Source: Euryarchaeota archaeon TMED132 | Lineage (GTDB): Archaea > Thermoplasmatota > Poseidoniia > Poseidoniales > Poseidoniaceae | Reading direction: 5' to 3' | DNA: 9,229 nucleotides | Assembly (NCBI GenBank): GCA_002172355.2 | Contig: NHGH02000038.1 | Coordinates: 41,077 to 50,305, forward strand | Shown: positions 1-7,871 of the stretch, one piece after another | Layout: every line of letters begins with the position of its first letter | Position numbering within the stretch: position 1 is the first letter of the stretch | Program-made: the position numbers and the translations under genes | Notes under the pieces: generated by a model | Database searches by the model: none | What the model saw: the letters and a program-made list of their open reading frames with translations, nothing else | What the model was told of the DNA's origin: nothing

Positions 1-2699
1 CGGAGTAACTCGCCCTGTCTATCTGAAATTACTGGGATTCCTTTCAATTCGAGTCTCTGCAATAAGTCTGGAATATGTTTCCTCGAATGAACTAAAATTG
101 TAATATCTTTAGGCAGAATATTAGAGGATTCACCTTCAATTTCAGCAAATGAAGAAGATTCGCTATCCCATAATTTTGTATTTCTATTGGTTAGAAGACT
201 GTGGAGTCTTAACGCGATTAATTCATGCTCTAGATGGATGCTCTTCGCATTTGGGTTTGCAAAAACTGGACTGATTGAAGATAGGTCCAGTGACGGGGTA
301 TGTGTCGCTGTTTGAAGTGGAACTAACCATTCTAAAACCCCTAATTTATCATCATCACGAGCCGGTTTCAATTCTTGTGCCTCGGCGTGCCAATCACCTG
401 GTAAAGTATAGTGTCGTCGATTAAAGACATCATCAAAAATTCCGTTCATGGTACGCATCAAATTATGTAATGTGCGGTGATTAGAGGTAAGGTCGATATG
501 TCCTAGAATTCTTCTATTCAATCTTTCTGGCGAAACTTGAACATAGGTCTTTTGCCCTTTAGGAGAGTCTTCAAATTCAGCACAAACATGATCCCATGGT
601 TTAGATTCTACTTTTGGGCCTGTGGATACATGTTGATTGGAAAAAGAACCAATTTCTCCTCCAGCGCCAATTGGTCTTGGGTCTCTTCCATGATTCGCTT
701 TTCGAAGGTGAGCCAGTCTTGATTCGGATTGCTCTATCTGATTTATTGATTTAATTGACTCGACGGTTCTACGCATTACGGTGACTTCTGCTTGTCTGAA
801 ACGGTAAATACTCTGTTTCATATCACCTACAATACAAACCGTAGGGTCCCAAGGGCCTAATGGCCTTTCAGGGTCATCGCTATGTTTTCCTCTTCGCCCC
901 CAAAGTCTGGATAATAAGCGAAAATGTGCTGGATTGGTATCTTGATATTCATCGATAATGAAAGCACAAAATCTTCTCCTCAATGTTTGTAGAACCGAGA
1001 AGCGTTGTTGTAAATCAGCAAGACATTTTGGATGGTCTTGGGCTAAGGTCATGGCTGATGAAATATGTAAATCCAACCACGGTTCTTCATCGAGGCTATC
1101 GAGTACTTCGACTACTTTTTGTGGATATTCGAATCGAACCGCATCAGGGCATCTAGCCAACAGTAAGTCCGCTGCTAAACGTTGTACATCATCGAAATCA
1201 TGTACTCCTTCATTGACCTTTTTCAGAGTAAGAATCTGTTGGCACCCATAGTGAACTAATAGTAAATCTGCCAATACTTTAGTCTGCTGTTTATCGGTTA
1301 TCCTCAATTTACCACTTGGAGCGATGTCAGTTAACTCATCGTCTAAGGGATGTGCTCGTAAAGGACAATCGTCTTCCATAAAATTCAGGTTGAACATCGG
1401 ACTGAATAAGAACGAGCTACGCCCCAATAATCTGACTAATCGGCCATCTTGACTGCACAGTAGTTCATTCATTGAAGTTCCATGTTTTAGTAGTTTAGAT
1501 GCTACATCATTCTTTGTAGCCACAGGAATACCTTTGACCTTGCTTTTTGGGAAAATTCCTGGCATCCATTCATTGGAATGATTGACTTGGGGTAAGACGC
1601 CTTTCGGGAAAAATTTCATCTCATCTTTGATGAGAGAAGAATATGATGCTGCAGCCAAAGACACCATCCAGACCCATTGTAATTTTTCTGCTTTGGCATT
1701 TGGATAAGTGTGCCGGGCTAATTCTACAAGCTGGTTAAAGCGGGTTTTGTGTGTCCCTTGTTCTACTTCGCACGCACCTACAAAGGCTGGAGAGTGTGAT
1801 AGAGCCTCATCCACCCAACTGTTCAAATCTCCATGTAATTTATTTGCAAAAGAGTCGATTATTGCTTCTGCTGGTTCTAGAAACATATCCAAAATAATCT
1901 CGGAGTCTATCGGTTCGACTCCATCCCAATCAAGTCCTCTTTGGGTGATTCTTTTCTTCATTGAGCGTTTTGATTCCTCGACGAATAGCGAAGTGTTTAG
2001 CATACCTGTCAGTATGACCTCTGCTCTGGCTTGTCCTCCAACCAAAATAGCCAATCTATTTCTTGCCGCAATAAATTCATTGACGTCACCCCTAACTCCC
2101 GCTTCTCTAGCATCATTAGAGGTCCTTATCCTCCATGCAGAACGTATTGTTTCCTTGACCAACAGAGGTGAACGAACCTCTGAAATTTGCTCTCTTGTTG
2201 GATTGATTGCAACTAGGTCTAGATGAGGTGAAAGGAGTTGGGAAAGGAATGCATCGATTGTTGAAATAGGGGCTTCGTCAAGACCTGAAAGAAGCATTTC
2301 TAAATCGCCAGAACGATGGATTCTTGGATCAAAAATTCCTTTTTCTCCCTTAGGTACGGAAGTTGAACGAGTCAAGGCAAGTCGGGTTCTAATTCTTGAT
2401 TTCAGTTCTGCTGCGGCTTTCTTAGTGAAAGTAATAGCAACTATTTCATTTGGCAATAAACCTGGCCAACTCTTCAAATCAGTGCGTTCTCTAGCCGGCG
2501 CTCTTAGCGCTCCATGGCCTTCCAAGGGCTCTCTTGGACCATTTGGAAGTAGAATTGTAGCACGTTGCTCTGCAGAGATTAAATGTTGAACATAACGTTC
2601 TGCCATGACTGCGGTTTTACCTGTACCTGCACCTGCATCCAAAGCGATATGTTTGTCTAAATCCAATCCAAGAATTTGGCTATTATTGAATGAAATCAT
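1..2699 (-). CDS. addA: AddA-like UvrD/RecB-family (SF1A) helicase subunit, C-terminus cut by window edge
   Basis: This is probably the 3'-5' DNA motor of an AddAB-type end-resection helicase-nuclease. My own translation of the minus strand from ATG 2699 stays open for 899 codons and leaves the window without a stop. SF1A motifs appear in order: Q-motif Gln8; Walker A AGAGTGKTA at 22-30 (Lys28); motif Ia TFTKKAAAEL at 90-99; ISTIDAF at 145-151; FDDVQRLA at 502-509; motif II IIDEYQDTNP at 581-590; motif III VGDMKQSIYRFR at 624-635; motif IV NHRT at 740-743; and LPKDITILVHSR at 862-873. The IYRFR form of motif III and the large 100-500 insertion favour AddA/RecB over plain UvrD or PcrA. The start is fixed by the ATGA overlap with the upstream gene. 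Motifs V-VI and any C-terminal nuclease domain lie beyond position 1, so whether this subunit also cuts DNA cannot be seen. Family assignment is confident; the AddA symbol rests on the partner gene. Confidence 0.9.
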   Translation of the reverse strand, partial: MISFNNSQILGLDLDKHIALDAGAGTGKTAVMAERYVQHLISAEQRATILLPNGPREPLEGHGALRAPARERTDLKSWPGLLPNEIVAITFTKKAAAELKSRIRTRLALTRSTSVPKGEKGIFDPRIHRSGDLEMLLSGLDEAPISTIDAFLSQLLSPHLDLVAINPTREQISEVRSPLLVKETIRSAWRIRTSNDAREAGVRGDVNEFIAARNRLAILVGGQARAEVILTGMLNTSLFVEESKRSMKKRITQRGLDWDGVEPIDSEIILDMFLEPAEAIIDSFANKLHGDLNSWVDEALSHSPAFVGACEVEQGTHKTRFNQLVELARHTYPNAKAEKLQWVWMVSLAAASYSSLIKDEMKFFPKGVLPQVNHSNEWMPGIFPKSKVKGIPVATKNDVASKLLKHGTSMNELLCSQDGRLVRLLGRSSFLFSPMFNLNFMEDDCPLRAHPLDDELTDIAPSGKLRITDKQQTKVLADLLLVHYGCQQILTLKKVNEGVHDFDDVQRLAADLLLARCPDAVRFEYPQKVVEVLDSLDEEPWLDLHISSAMTLAQDHPKCLADLQQRFSVLQTLRRRFCAFIIDEYQDTNPAHFRLLSRLWGRRGKHSDDPERPLGPWDPTVCIVGDMKQSIYRFRQAEVTVMRRTVESIKSINQIEQSESRLAHLRKANHGRDPRPIGAGGEIGSFSNQHVSTGPKVESKPWDHVCAEFEDSPKGQKTYVQVSPERLNRRILGHIDLTSNHRTLHNLMRTMNGIFDDVFNRRHYTLPGDWHAEAQELKPARDDDKLGVLEWLVPLQTATHTPSLDLSSISPVFANPNAKSIHLEHELIALRLHSLLTNRNTKLWDSESSSFAEIEGESSNILPKDITILVHSRKHIPDLLQRLELKGIPVISDRQGELL

Positions 2700-5600
2700 T
2701 TCTCATCACCACCTAATTCTGCAGACGGACACATTACTCTTACCGAACAATAAGAGCATTGTTTACCTGGCATAGGTTGTGCAAAACCTGAATCTGCGTG
2801 CATAATGACTCTCGCAACAGTTCTTAATCTCTCATCCAGCCAGTTTCTAAAACCATTTTTAACAAATCCCTCTGTTAACTTTAATGGGCGATAATGAACT
2901 GATGTATAGTAAGTTTGAGTCCCTAGTTTTGCAGTTGCTAAGTATTCGGACAAGGTGTAGTCCAATTCCACGTAATGAGTTGTAGTCTCTCCAATCTCAC
3001 TTATACCAACCCCAACGACCCTGTCTCCTGGGTTGGAAATTTCCCATGCCTTGGCGTAAAGAGCCAATTGTAGTTCATCAAAAATACCTCTTCTATGGCG
3101 GTCTCCTTTGTCTTTTTCTTTAGGCCCTTCCAGACTTTTCAGGTCTCTAATAATAACCCATCTTTGGTGAGATGATTCTTCTTTAGATAGAACTCCATCT
3201 AAAATTGCCTTTTGTTTCATGTCTTCATCGAGTATGACGCAATCGACTCTGTCGATTCGTCCAAATAAATCAAAACTAAAGGTACTGCCATCGTCTGATA
3301 TTACCTCTATGCTGAGGCTTTTTTTGCCGTTTTGGGTGAGTTCCCATTCACAAGCAATTGGTGCACTATTATCTAACTCAATATCCGCTTCTAACATTCT
3401 TCCAATTCTTCCTGCTGGGTTGATGTCTATCTCTCCATTGAGGTATTGAGACCATGCTTCAGAATTTACTCCAAGCATATCTCTACATCTATGATATGCT
3501 ACAGCATTTGAACGCGAAAGCCAGGATGCATTTTCTTCAAGATACTGTAGAGCTGTGCTCCATAACTTATCTATGTTATTTAGTGGACCTTTTGAAAGAA
3601 CTACTGGATTATTACAGGCTGGCCCAGCGATTTCTATTCCATGTTTTTCAAGGATTGCTGCTTCAATATCATGTATCAACAAACCTCTAGTCCTACTATC
3701 GATATCTTCTGTAGGCTGTTCTAATTGCGATGCTCCAAGATGTTTGAACAACCAGGCTTGACGGGGGCAAGATTGCCAACTTTGTATTCTACTAGCAGAC
3801 CAAACTTTACGGCCGATTGTTTGGTTAGTGGCTCCAGTGACCGATTGGAAAGTCTTGCTTTTTGATTGGAACATTGGTAGTGGCCTAGGGTCGATTGCTG
3901 GGCCATTACTTCTCGAGCCTTTCATTCCGAGATGAGGCCAAATTTTGCTATTTTTTGAGCCCTCCTTTACTTGGGATTTTGTCGGCCTAAGAGTGAGATT
4001 GTCAACGCTTACTAGTGAATTTCTTGCACTCCATTCCAAGTATTCTTGCTTCTCGATATTTTTGTGAGTTGGTTGTCTTTTCATGCGATCATTGAAAACT
4101 GCAAATTCATGGGCATGGGCTAAATTATTGATTGAGGTTGGAGCTACCTCGGCCTTTCCGCCATTGAGTAATTTTAAGCCAGCCCTTTGCCTAAAGTCCC
4201 TGCCTCTCGAACCAGAACGGTGGCCCACTGCTCCGTTTTTAGTCATCGACATCGAATACGGCCTAGGGGTCAACCAAATCTGTTCTTCATTCTCATCATC
4301 CTTGTGAGAACAAAGGTGCCACGGTCTATCAAGCCAGCCTTCTAAGTATGATTCTGCAGGTATAAAAGAAGGTATTTTACTAAGTTCTTGATATGACCCA
4401 ATGCGTTTCATCTCTTCGAAAAATTCTACCAATGGGGCACTTGGCCCTACAGATTCATCTTGACTACTGTCGAGGATTATGACCTCTTGGCCCGCATTGA
4501 TTAGATGTTTTAGTTGGTGTCTACCTCTACGAATTTCTATATCTGAATTTAGTATACCCAACTGTAATCTCGATTCTGAGTCCAACCATGGAGTCTTTGG
4601 TGATTTCATCGACCATGAGTCGACATCTAAGCCGGCTAATATTACCAAATCCGATTCTAGTCCAAATGCTTCATTTGGACTTAATATAAGCACATTCTTA
4701 GATTTAATTCTGGTATTAGCTAATTTGGTATTATCAATTATCCTCATCAGATGTCTTATGAAATCTTGGCCTTTTCCGGGAAGTTCGAATTCCAATTCAC
4801 TTAGAGAAGAAAACAATCTATGGTGCTCTTCATTCAATTTTTGAAGAGCGGATATCGAATTTGAAAAAGTAGCATCTGATAGAGATAAGGCATTCCAATC
4901 TACTGAACTATAAATCAGGTTTAGCCATTCAGTTCCATCTTTAACGCTTTCAATTGTTGGCAATTTGGCCCCTGAAGAGCAACCCGTAATAGGTGCACTT
5001 GATGCCTCCTTTGCGTCTTCATATAGTGGAGACCAAATCTTTACAATATTTGCAAACCACCACAATGTTTCTTCTAATTTTCGATTCATAGCGTCTATGT
5101 CGTCACCCAAAATAGGAGTTGCATTTTCAAGGGTTTTAATCCATCGAATCAATGCCCCTGGCCCACCGAGTACATGGAAACTGCGCGATATGTTTTCAAG
5201 TACGTCTAAATGAGGTTGTGGCCTCCATTCTGGCTCTTTAGGATGAACCAAATTAGATAAGTTTTCAAAAATCAAAGGTAGACCATTGTTCTCGATGATT
5301 CTGCGAAATTTCTCAAATGACCATGCTTCAAGTCCTTCTCCAACTTGTAATAAATGAGTTAGCCCTGATATGGATGGTTGTTCATGCATGCTCGGTGGAC
5401 CAAAATTGCTGATTATACCGATCTCTTTGAGCCTACTTGACCAAATACGGCGGTTTGATTCAACCGCGGCATCAATGATTAGAATATTTTTATTGCCATG
5501 ATTAAGATAAGCGGATACCAACTCTAATGTTGCATCGATATTGTGTTCTTTTCTTTCCAATGAAACCCTATGAACAGAGGTATTGTTGCTTACACCTATA

Positions 5601-6430
5601 GGTGAGACCCAATTGACTTGTTTAGGATAATTCCAAACCTCATGTTTTGGAAGCCAATGAGGTAATGATCCTCCATCGGTCCAGTCTATATCTTCGATGT
5701 AAGCTCCATGGAATCCGAGTCGAAAAGACCCAGGATTACATAGTTGATGTATTGGCGTGATTTTGGATATAGATATGAGTAACTCTCTATCAATTTCACT
5801 AAATTCGGGAGGGTGATTTAGTACTATTATTCCTTCTATACTGTTCAAGGAAAAGGGAGTTTCTGATTGGGATATCGCCTTTTTAATCCTATCAAGAAGA
5901 TGGACTTTTCTCAAATCGGGATGGGTCTTGTTGGTCTTTTTCTCCATCTCTAACAATAAATTTCTAAATTCCTTTACCCCTGGGTCGTTATCCCACTTCC
6001 ATGGAGTCTTTATTTGGCTGAGTTCTCTGTGCAATTGTTGTAATCTTTGGGTTTTATATTCGCTCCATTGCTTATCTTTGTAAGGTGAAAACATTAGCGG
6101 AAAGTTGCCTTTTTGCGCATGTGATTGTACCATGTCATGGGTTAAAGAAAATAATAATGCATCTTCATCCATCAGGTTTGGGAGTCTAAAGTCAAGAAAT
6201 AATGTTTCAAATAAACGCTGAATAGTGAGATGTTTAGAGGTGTCAATTGATGATTTGGTTTTCGAAAGTTCACTCAGTGTGGCTTTTCTTGACCTCTCGC
6301 TTGGGTGTAATATCAATAATTCTGTAGGCTCTAAAGACACTAGGTCTTGATGTAGCCACCCTGGTATATTTTGGCCGCTTGGGGTGGCTTCAATCGATAT
6401 ATTAGCACTCAAAATATTGCTATCAGACAT
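2696..6430 (-). CDS. addB: AddB-like subunit with C-terminal PD-(D/E)XK iron-sulfur nuclease
   Basis: Likely nuclease partner of the AddA-like helicase, 1244 residues from ATG 6430. That start has a strong GGAGGTGA site; an in-frame GTG at 6469 would add 13 residues without one. The first 700 residues look like a degenerate SF1 helicase fold: LLILHPSERSRKATL (38-52) resembles AddB motif Ia, and SPNEAFGLESDLVILAGLD (584-602) with TPWLDSESRLQLG (613-625) resembles the motif V-VI region. No GxxGxGKT Walker A is present. A basic, low-complexity stretch (about 725-875) leads to the nuclease: SRIQSWQSCP with Cys888, GLLIHDIE with His920, FGRIDRVD with Asp1060, IIRDLKS with Asp1096 and Lys1098, and ELQLALYA with Gln1121 and Tyr1125. 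Cys1225, Cys1228 and Cys1234 (CX2CX5C) complete a probable 4Fe-4S staple, as in Bacillus AddB. The next gene overlaps by ATGA. Nuclease family and metal cluster are secure; orthology to bacterial AddB is an inference from motifs, length and gene order. Confidence 0.87.
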   Translation of the reverse strand: MSDSNILSANISIEATPSGQNIPGWLHQDLVSLEPTELLILHPSERSRKATLSELSKTKSSIDTSKHLTIQRLFETLFLDFRLPNLMDEDALLFSLTHDMVQSHAQKGNFPLMFSPYKDKQWSEYKTQRLQQLHRELSQIKTPWKWDNDPGVKEFRNLLLEMEKKTNKTHPDLRKVHLLDRIKKAISQSETPFSLNSIEGIIVLNHPPEFSEIDRELLISISKITPIHQLCNPGSFRLGFHGAYIEDIDWTDGGSLPHWLPKHEVWNYPKQVNWVSPIGVSNNTSVHRVSLERKEHNIDATLELVSAYLNHGNKNILIIDAAVESNRRIWSSRLKEIGIISNFGPPSMHEQPSISGLTHLLQVGEGLEAWSFEKFRRIIENNGLPLIFENLSNLVHPKEPEWRPQPHLDVLENISRSFHVLGGPGALIRWIKTLENATPILGDDIDAMNRKLEETLWWFANIVKIWSPLYEDAKEASSAPITGCSSGAKLPTIESVKDGTEWLNLIYSSVDWNALSLSDATFSNSISALQKLNEEHHRLFSSLSELEFELPGKGQDFIRHLMRIIDNTKLANTRIKSKNVLILSPNEAFGLESDLVILAGLDVDSWSMKSPKTPWLDSESRLQLGILNSDIEIRRGRHQLKHLINAGQEVIILDSSQDESVGPSAPLVEFFEEMKRIGSYQELSKIPSFIPAESYLEGWLDRPWHLCSHKDDENEEQIWLTPRPYSMSMTKNGAVGHRSGSRGRDFRQRAGLKLLNGGKAEVAPTSINNLAHAHEFAVFNDRMKRQPTHKNIEKQEYLEWSARNSLVSVDNLTLRPTKSQVKEGSKNSKIWPHLGMKGSRSNGPAIDPRPLPMFQSKSKTFQSVTGATNQTIGRKVWSASRIQSWQSCPRQAWLFKHLGASQLEQPTEDIDSRTRGLLIHDIEAAILEKHGIEIAGPACNNPVVLSKGPLNNIDKLWSTALQYLEENASWLSRSNAVAYHRCRDMLGVNSEAWSQYLNGEIDINPAGRIGRMLEADIELDNSAPIACEWELTQNGKKSLSIEVISDDGSTFSFDLFGRIDRVDCVILDEDMKQKAILDGVLSKEESSHQRWVIIRDLKSLEGPKEKDKGDRHRRGIFDELQLALYAKAWEISNPGDRVVGVGISEIGETTTHYVELDYTLSEYLATAKLGTQTYYTSVHYRPLKLTEGFVKNGFRNWLDERLRTVARVIMHADSGFAQPMPGKQCSYCSVRVMCPSAELGGDEK
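2705..2710 (-). promoter_or_regulatory. Ribosome binding site GGTGAT of the AddA-like gene
   Basis: The minus strand reads GGTGAT, then five bases, then the ATG at 2699. It matches part of the archaeal anti-Shine-Dalgarno complement GGAGGTGATC. It lies inside the last codons of the AddB-like gene, whose TGA overlaps this ATG by two bases. This supports the start choice and suggests reinitiation by ribosomes finishing the upstream gene. Confidence 0.55.
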
Positions 6431-6434
6431 TAAC

Positions 6435-6442
6435 TCACCTCC
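6435..6442 (-). promoter_or_regulatory. Strong ribosome binding site GGAGGTGA deciding the AddB-like start
   Basis: The minus strand reads GGAGGTGA, then GTTA, then ATG at 6430, so the GGAGG core sits seven bases before the start. This near-full match to the archaeal anti-Shine-Dalgarno complement favours ATG 6430 over the upstream in-frame GTG at 6469. It also shows that the operon's first gene has a leadered message. Confidence 0.8.
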
Positions 6443-6521
6443 CTCGACTATTGATACAGATGCCGACACTTATTGAAGGCTTTTCTACGGATAGTCGATT
6501 ATTCAATTCTTGTTGTTATTG

Positions 6522-6529
6522 TTTATATA
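6522..6529. promoter_or_regulatory. Candidate archaeal TATA box (TTTATATA on plus strand), possibly bidirectional
   Basis: TTTATATA on the plus strand (TATATAAA on the minus) matches the archaeal box A core. On the minus strand, initiation about 26 bases downstream would fall near 6500 and give the AddB-like gene a leader of roughly 70 bases carrying its ribosome binding site. On the plus strand the TFB-like gene would get a leader of nearly 200 bases. No clear purine-rich BRE marks one direction, so orientation is unresolved. Confidence 0.45.
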
Positions 6530-6618
6530 GTGTCGAATTTGATTGTGTTTGTGAAACCTAACAAGAAACATTCATGTTTGGGGATATTTTGGGATTTTTT
6601 ACCAAAGATTAAAGAACC

Positions 6619-6628
6619 TGTTCGAACA
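6619..6628. repeat. Perfect 10-base palindrome TGTTCGAACA in the divergent intergenic region
   Basis: TGTTCGAACA is its own reverse complement. It lies in non-coding DNA about 120 bases before the TFB-like start and about 190 bases before the AddB-like start. A dimeric regulator could bind here, but there is one copy only and a 10-base palindrome can arise by chance, so an operator role is only a possibility. Confidence 0.3.
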
Positions 6629-6733
6629 CATATTAACTCCTGCGCTGTCAAATGCTCTTACATACCGCAATTAACTCGACCCAATTTCGTCACGGTTTGT
6701 CAAAAGAGAGGCTTGATGTCGCATAACAAGAAA

Positions 6734-6737
6734 GAGG
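6734..6737 (+). promoter_or_regulatory. Weak ribosome binding site GAGG of the TFB-like gene
   Basis: GAGG lies nine bases before ATG 6747, within AAAGAGGCATGAT. It is a partial Shine-Dalgarno match. No TATA-like box sits about 26 bases upstream of the ATG, so the transcript is more likely leadered than leaderless, which makes this weak site relevant to the start choice. Confidence 0.4.
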
Positions 6738-6746
6738 CATGATACT

Positions 6747-7865
6747 ATGGTAGATAATAAGAAAGCAACAAGAAAAGAAGATAGATGTGATAATTGCGGA
6801 AGTTTGGAATGGGATTATGATTCCAAACTAGGTGAAAAGGCGTGTGCTAGTTGTGGCCTAGTAGATTTGGACTACTCCCCGATAGACGGCGTTTCAGATA
6901 GTATTACTCAAGGCGCAGAAAGACAAACCGAGCGTGTTGGTCGTGGCAATAAGCCTGGAACCAGTGGTGCTAGGATTTTACCTGGCGACTTGAAAGGCGT
7001 CAAGAACCCCGGGTTCTGGAAATATGACAAGAGAAAATATGATTCTTTTAGAGAAAAGCACCCTTTCTGCAAGAAGGTTCACGGTTTAATCGAAACTCGA
7101 TATGGTAAAAACGTGAGAGATGTGGTTTATGATATCACTGAGATGGCATGCACTCCTCTCACGCCTGAGCAGGAAAAGGAACGTTCTCAATTGACTGACA
7201 AGGGGCTCAAGAAGGCATTATCAATGCCAAAGCAAGTCATCTGTCGACAAAAGAAGGGCATTAAAGGTGAAAGTGAACACCAGAATGCCGTAATCATTGC
7301 CGATGCTATTGTTGAGTTGGCAGGTGAACTTGGAATCTTAACTAAGTTCGATAGAAGACGTTCTTTGAAAAACGATGGTGTTACCTCAAAACAAATTGTA
7401 AGTGCGAGAATCATTGTCCTCAATCATTGGAAGGCTAGGTCGAGAATAGGTTGGTTTTTACATCCGATACCTCGGAAGGGCCCTGGTGAGAAAAGATATG
7501 ATGATATCGAGCAAGCCATGACTCACGCTGACCAAATGCTACTGAAGTTCCTACCAGAGCAAGTTGTCGACCAGGTCTTACAGGACGTGAGTGCTAGGAT
7601 ACAAGCATTGGGCGAGGGTGAAAGTGATGCTACTACCATCAACACAGAGGCTAGAATGCTTATTGCAACCTTAACTTATGCAAGCCTCACTATGTTACAC
7701 TGTGAAAAGGGCTTATTGGCAAGAATTGCCAAATGCCTATACAGAACCGGTAGCGGCGTTAGTTCTAGTCTGAAGAACTTCCAGATGAAGGTCAAGGATG
7801 GAACGCTAGTAGATAATGGTGCATTTGATACCGATGAAGGTTGGTATGATGATGATGATGAGTGA
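6747..7865 (+). CDS. tfb: Divergent transcription initiation factor IIB (TFB) paralogue with acidic C-terminal tail
   Basis: Archaeal TFB recruits RNA polymerase to TBP-bound promoters. This 372-residue protein has an intact B-ribbon zinc knuckle, Cys14, Cys17, Cys33 and Cys36 (CX2C-X15-CX2C), ending in the typical CASCGLVD. A B-reader/linker-like stretch at about 56-84 includes GAERQTERVG. The core is far from a standard TFB: the first cyclin repeat is not obvious by eye. Residues about 297-349 resemble a second cyclin repeat, with NTEARMLIATLTYASL followed by ARIAKCLYRTGSGVSSSL in the position of the DNA-contacting helices. The length is somewhat greater than the roughly 300 residues usual for archaeal TFB, and the protein ends in an acidic DTDEGWYDDDDE tail. 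It is divergent from the AddB-like gene. It may be an alternative TFB selecting a promoter subset; the sequence cannot show whether it is the housekeeping copy. Confidence 0.82.
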   Translation: MVDNKKATRKEDRCDNCGSLEWDYDSKLGEKACASCGLVDLDYSPIDGVSDSITQGAERQTERVGRGNKPGTSGARILPGDLKGVKNPGFWKYDKRKYDSFREKHPFCKKVHGLIETRYGKNVRDVVYDITEMACTPLTPEQEKERSQLTDKGLKKALSMPKQVICRQKKGIKGESEHQNAVIIADAIVELAGELGILTKFDRRRSLKNDGVTSKQIVSARIIVLNHWKARSRIGWFLHPIPRKGPGEKRYDDIEQAMTHADQMLLKFLPEQVVDQVLQDVSARIQALGEGESDATTINTEARMLIATLTYASLTMLHCEKGLLARIAKCLYRTGSGVSSSLKNFQMKVKDGTLVDNGAFDTDEGWYDDDDE

Positions 7866-7871
7866 TGGTCA

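Larger units (their letters stand above)
6431..6746. other. Divergent intergenic region between the AddB-like and TFB-like genes
   Basis: These 316 bases separate two divergent genes and should hold both promoters. They contain the minus-strand ribosome binding site, a TATA-like box near 6522-6529, two near-identical 10-base units ending in oligo-T (6581-6600), a 10-base palindrome (6619-6628) and a weak GAGG site before the TFB start. A TTG-initiated 89-codon frame (6473-6742, plus) spans most of it. That frame has no ribosome binding site and a hydrophobic N-terminus that T-rich DNA would produce by chance, so I do not call it a gene. No tRNA or other stable RNA fold was recognised. Confidence 0.7.

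Noticed and set aside
1708..2226. 172-codon plus-strand open frame
   Set aside because: It lies opposite the AddA-like helicase between motifs Ib and II. The minus-strand frame is continuous with clear family motifs on both sides, so this is a shadow.
6430..6469. Upstream GTG start adding 13 residues to the AddB-like protein
   Set aside because: The downstream ATG at 6430 has a near-perfect GGAGGTGA at good spacing, and the GTG has none.
6429..6677. Three copies of ATTAACTC (6429-6436, 6632-6639, 6670-6677)
   Set aside because: The motif is only 8 bases, one copy overlaps the AddB-like start codon, and spacing is irregular. Chance is sufficient in AT-rich DNA.
6473..6742. 89-codon plus-strand frame starting at TTG, ending four bases before the TFB-like start
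   Set aside because: It has no ribosome binding site and a rare start codon. Its hydrophobic N-terminus is what T-rich DNA would encode by chance, and it fills the space where two divergent promoters must lie. Conservation in relatives would change this view.
7848..7865. GAT trinucleotide run at the end of the TFB-like gene
   Set aside because: It encodes the acidic Asp tail in frame. It is short and needs no repeat-expansion explanation.
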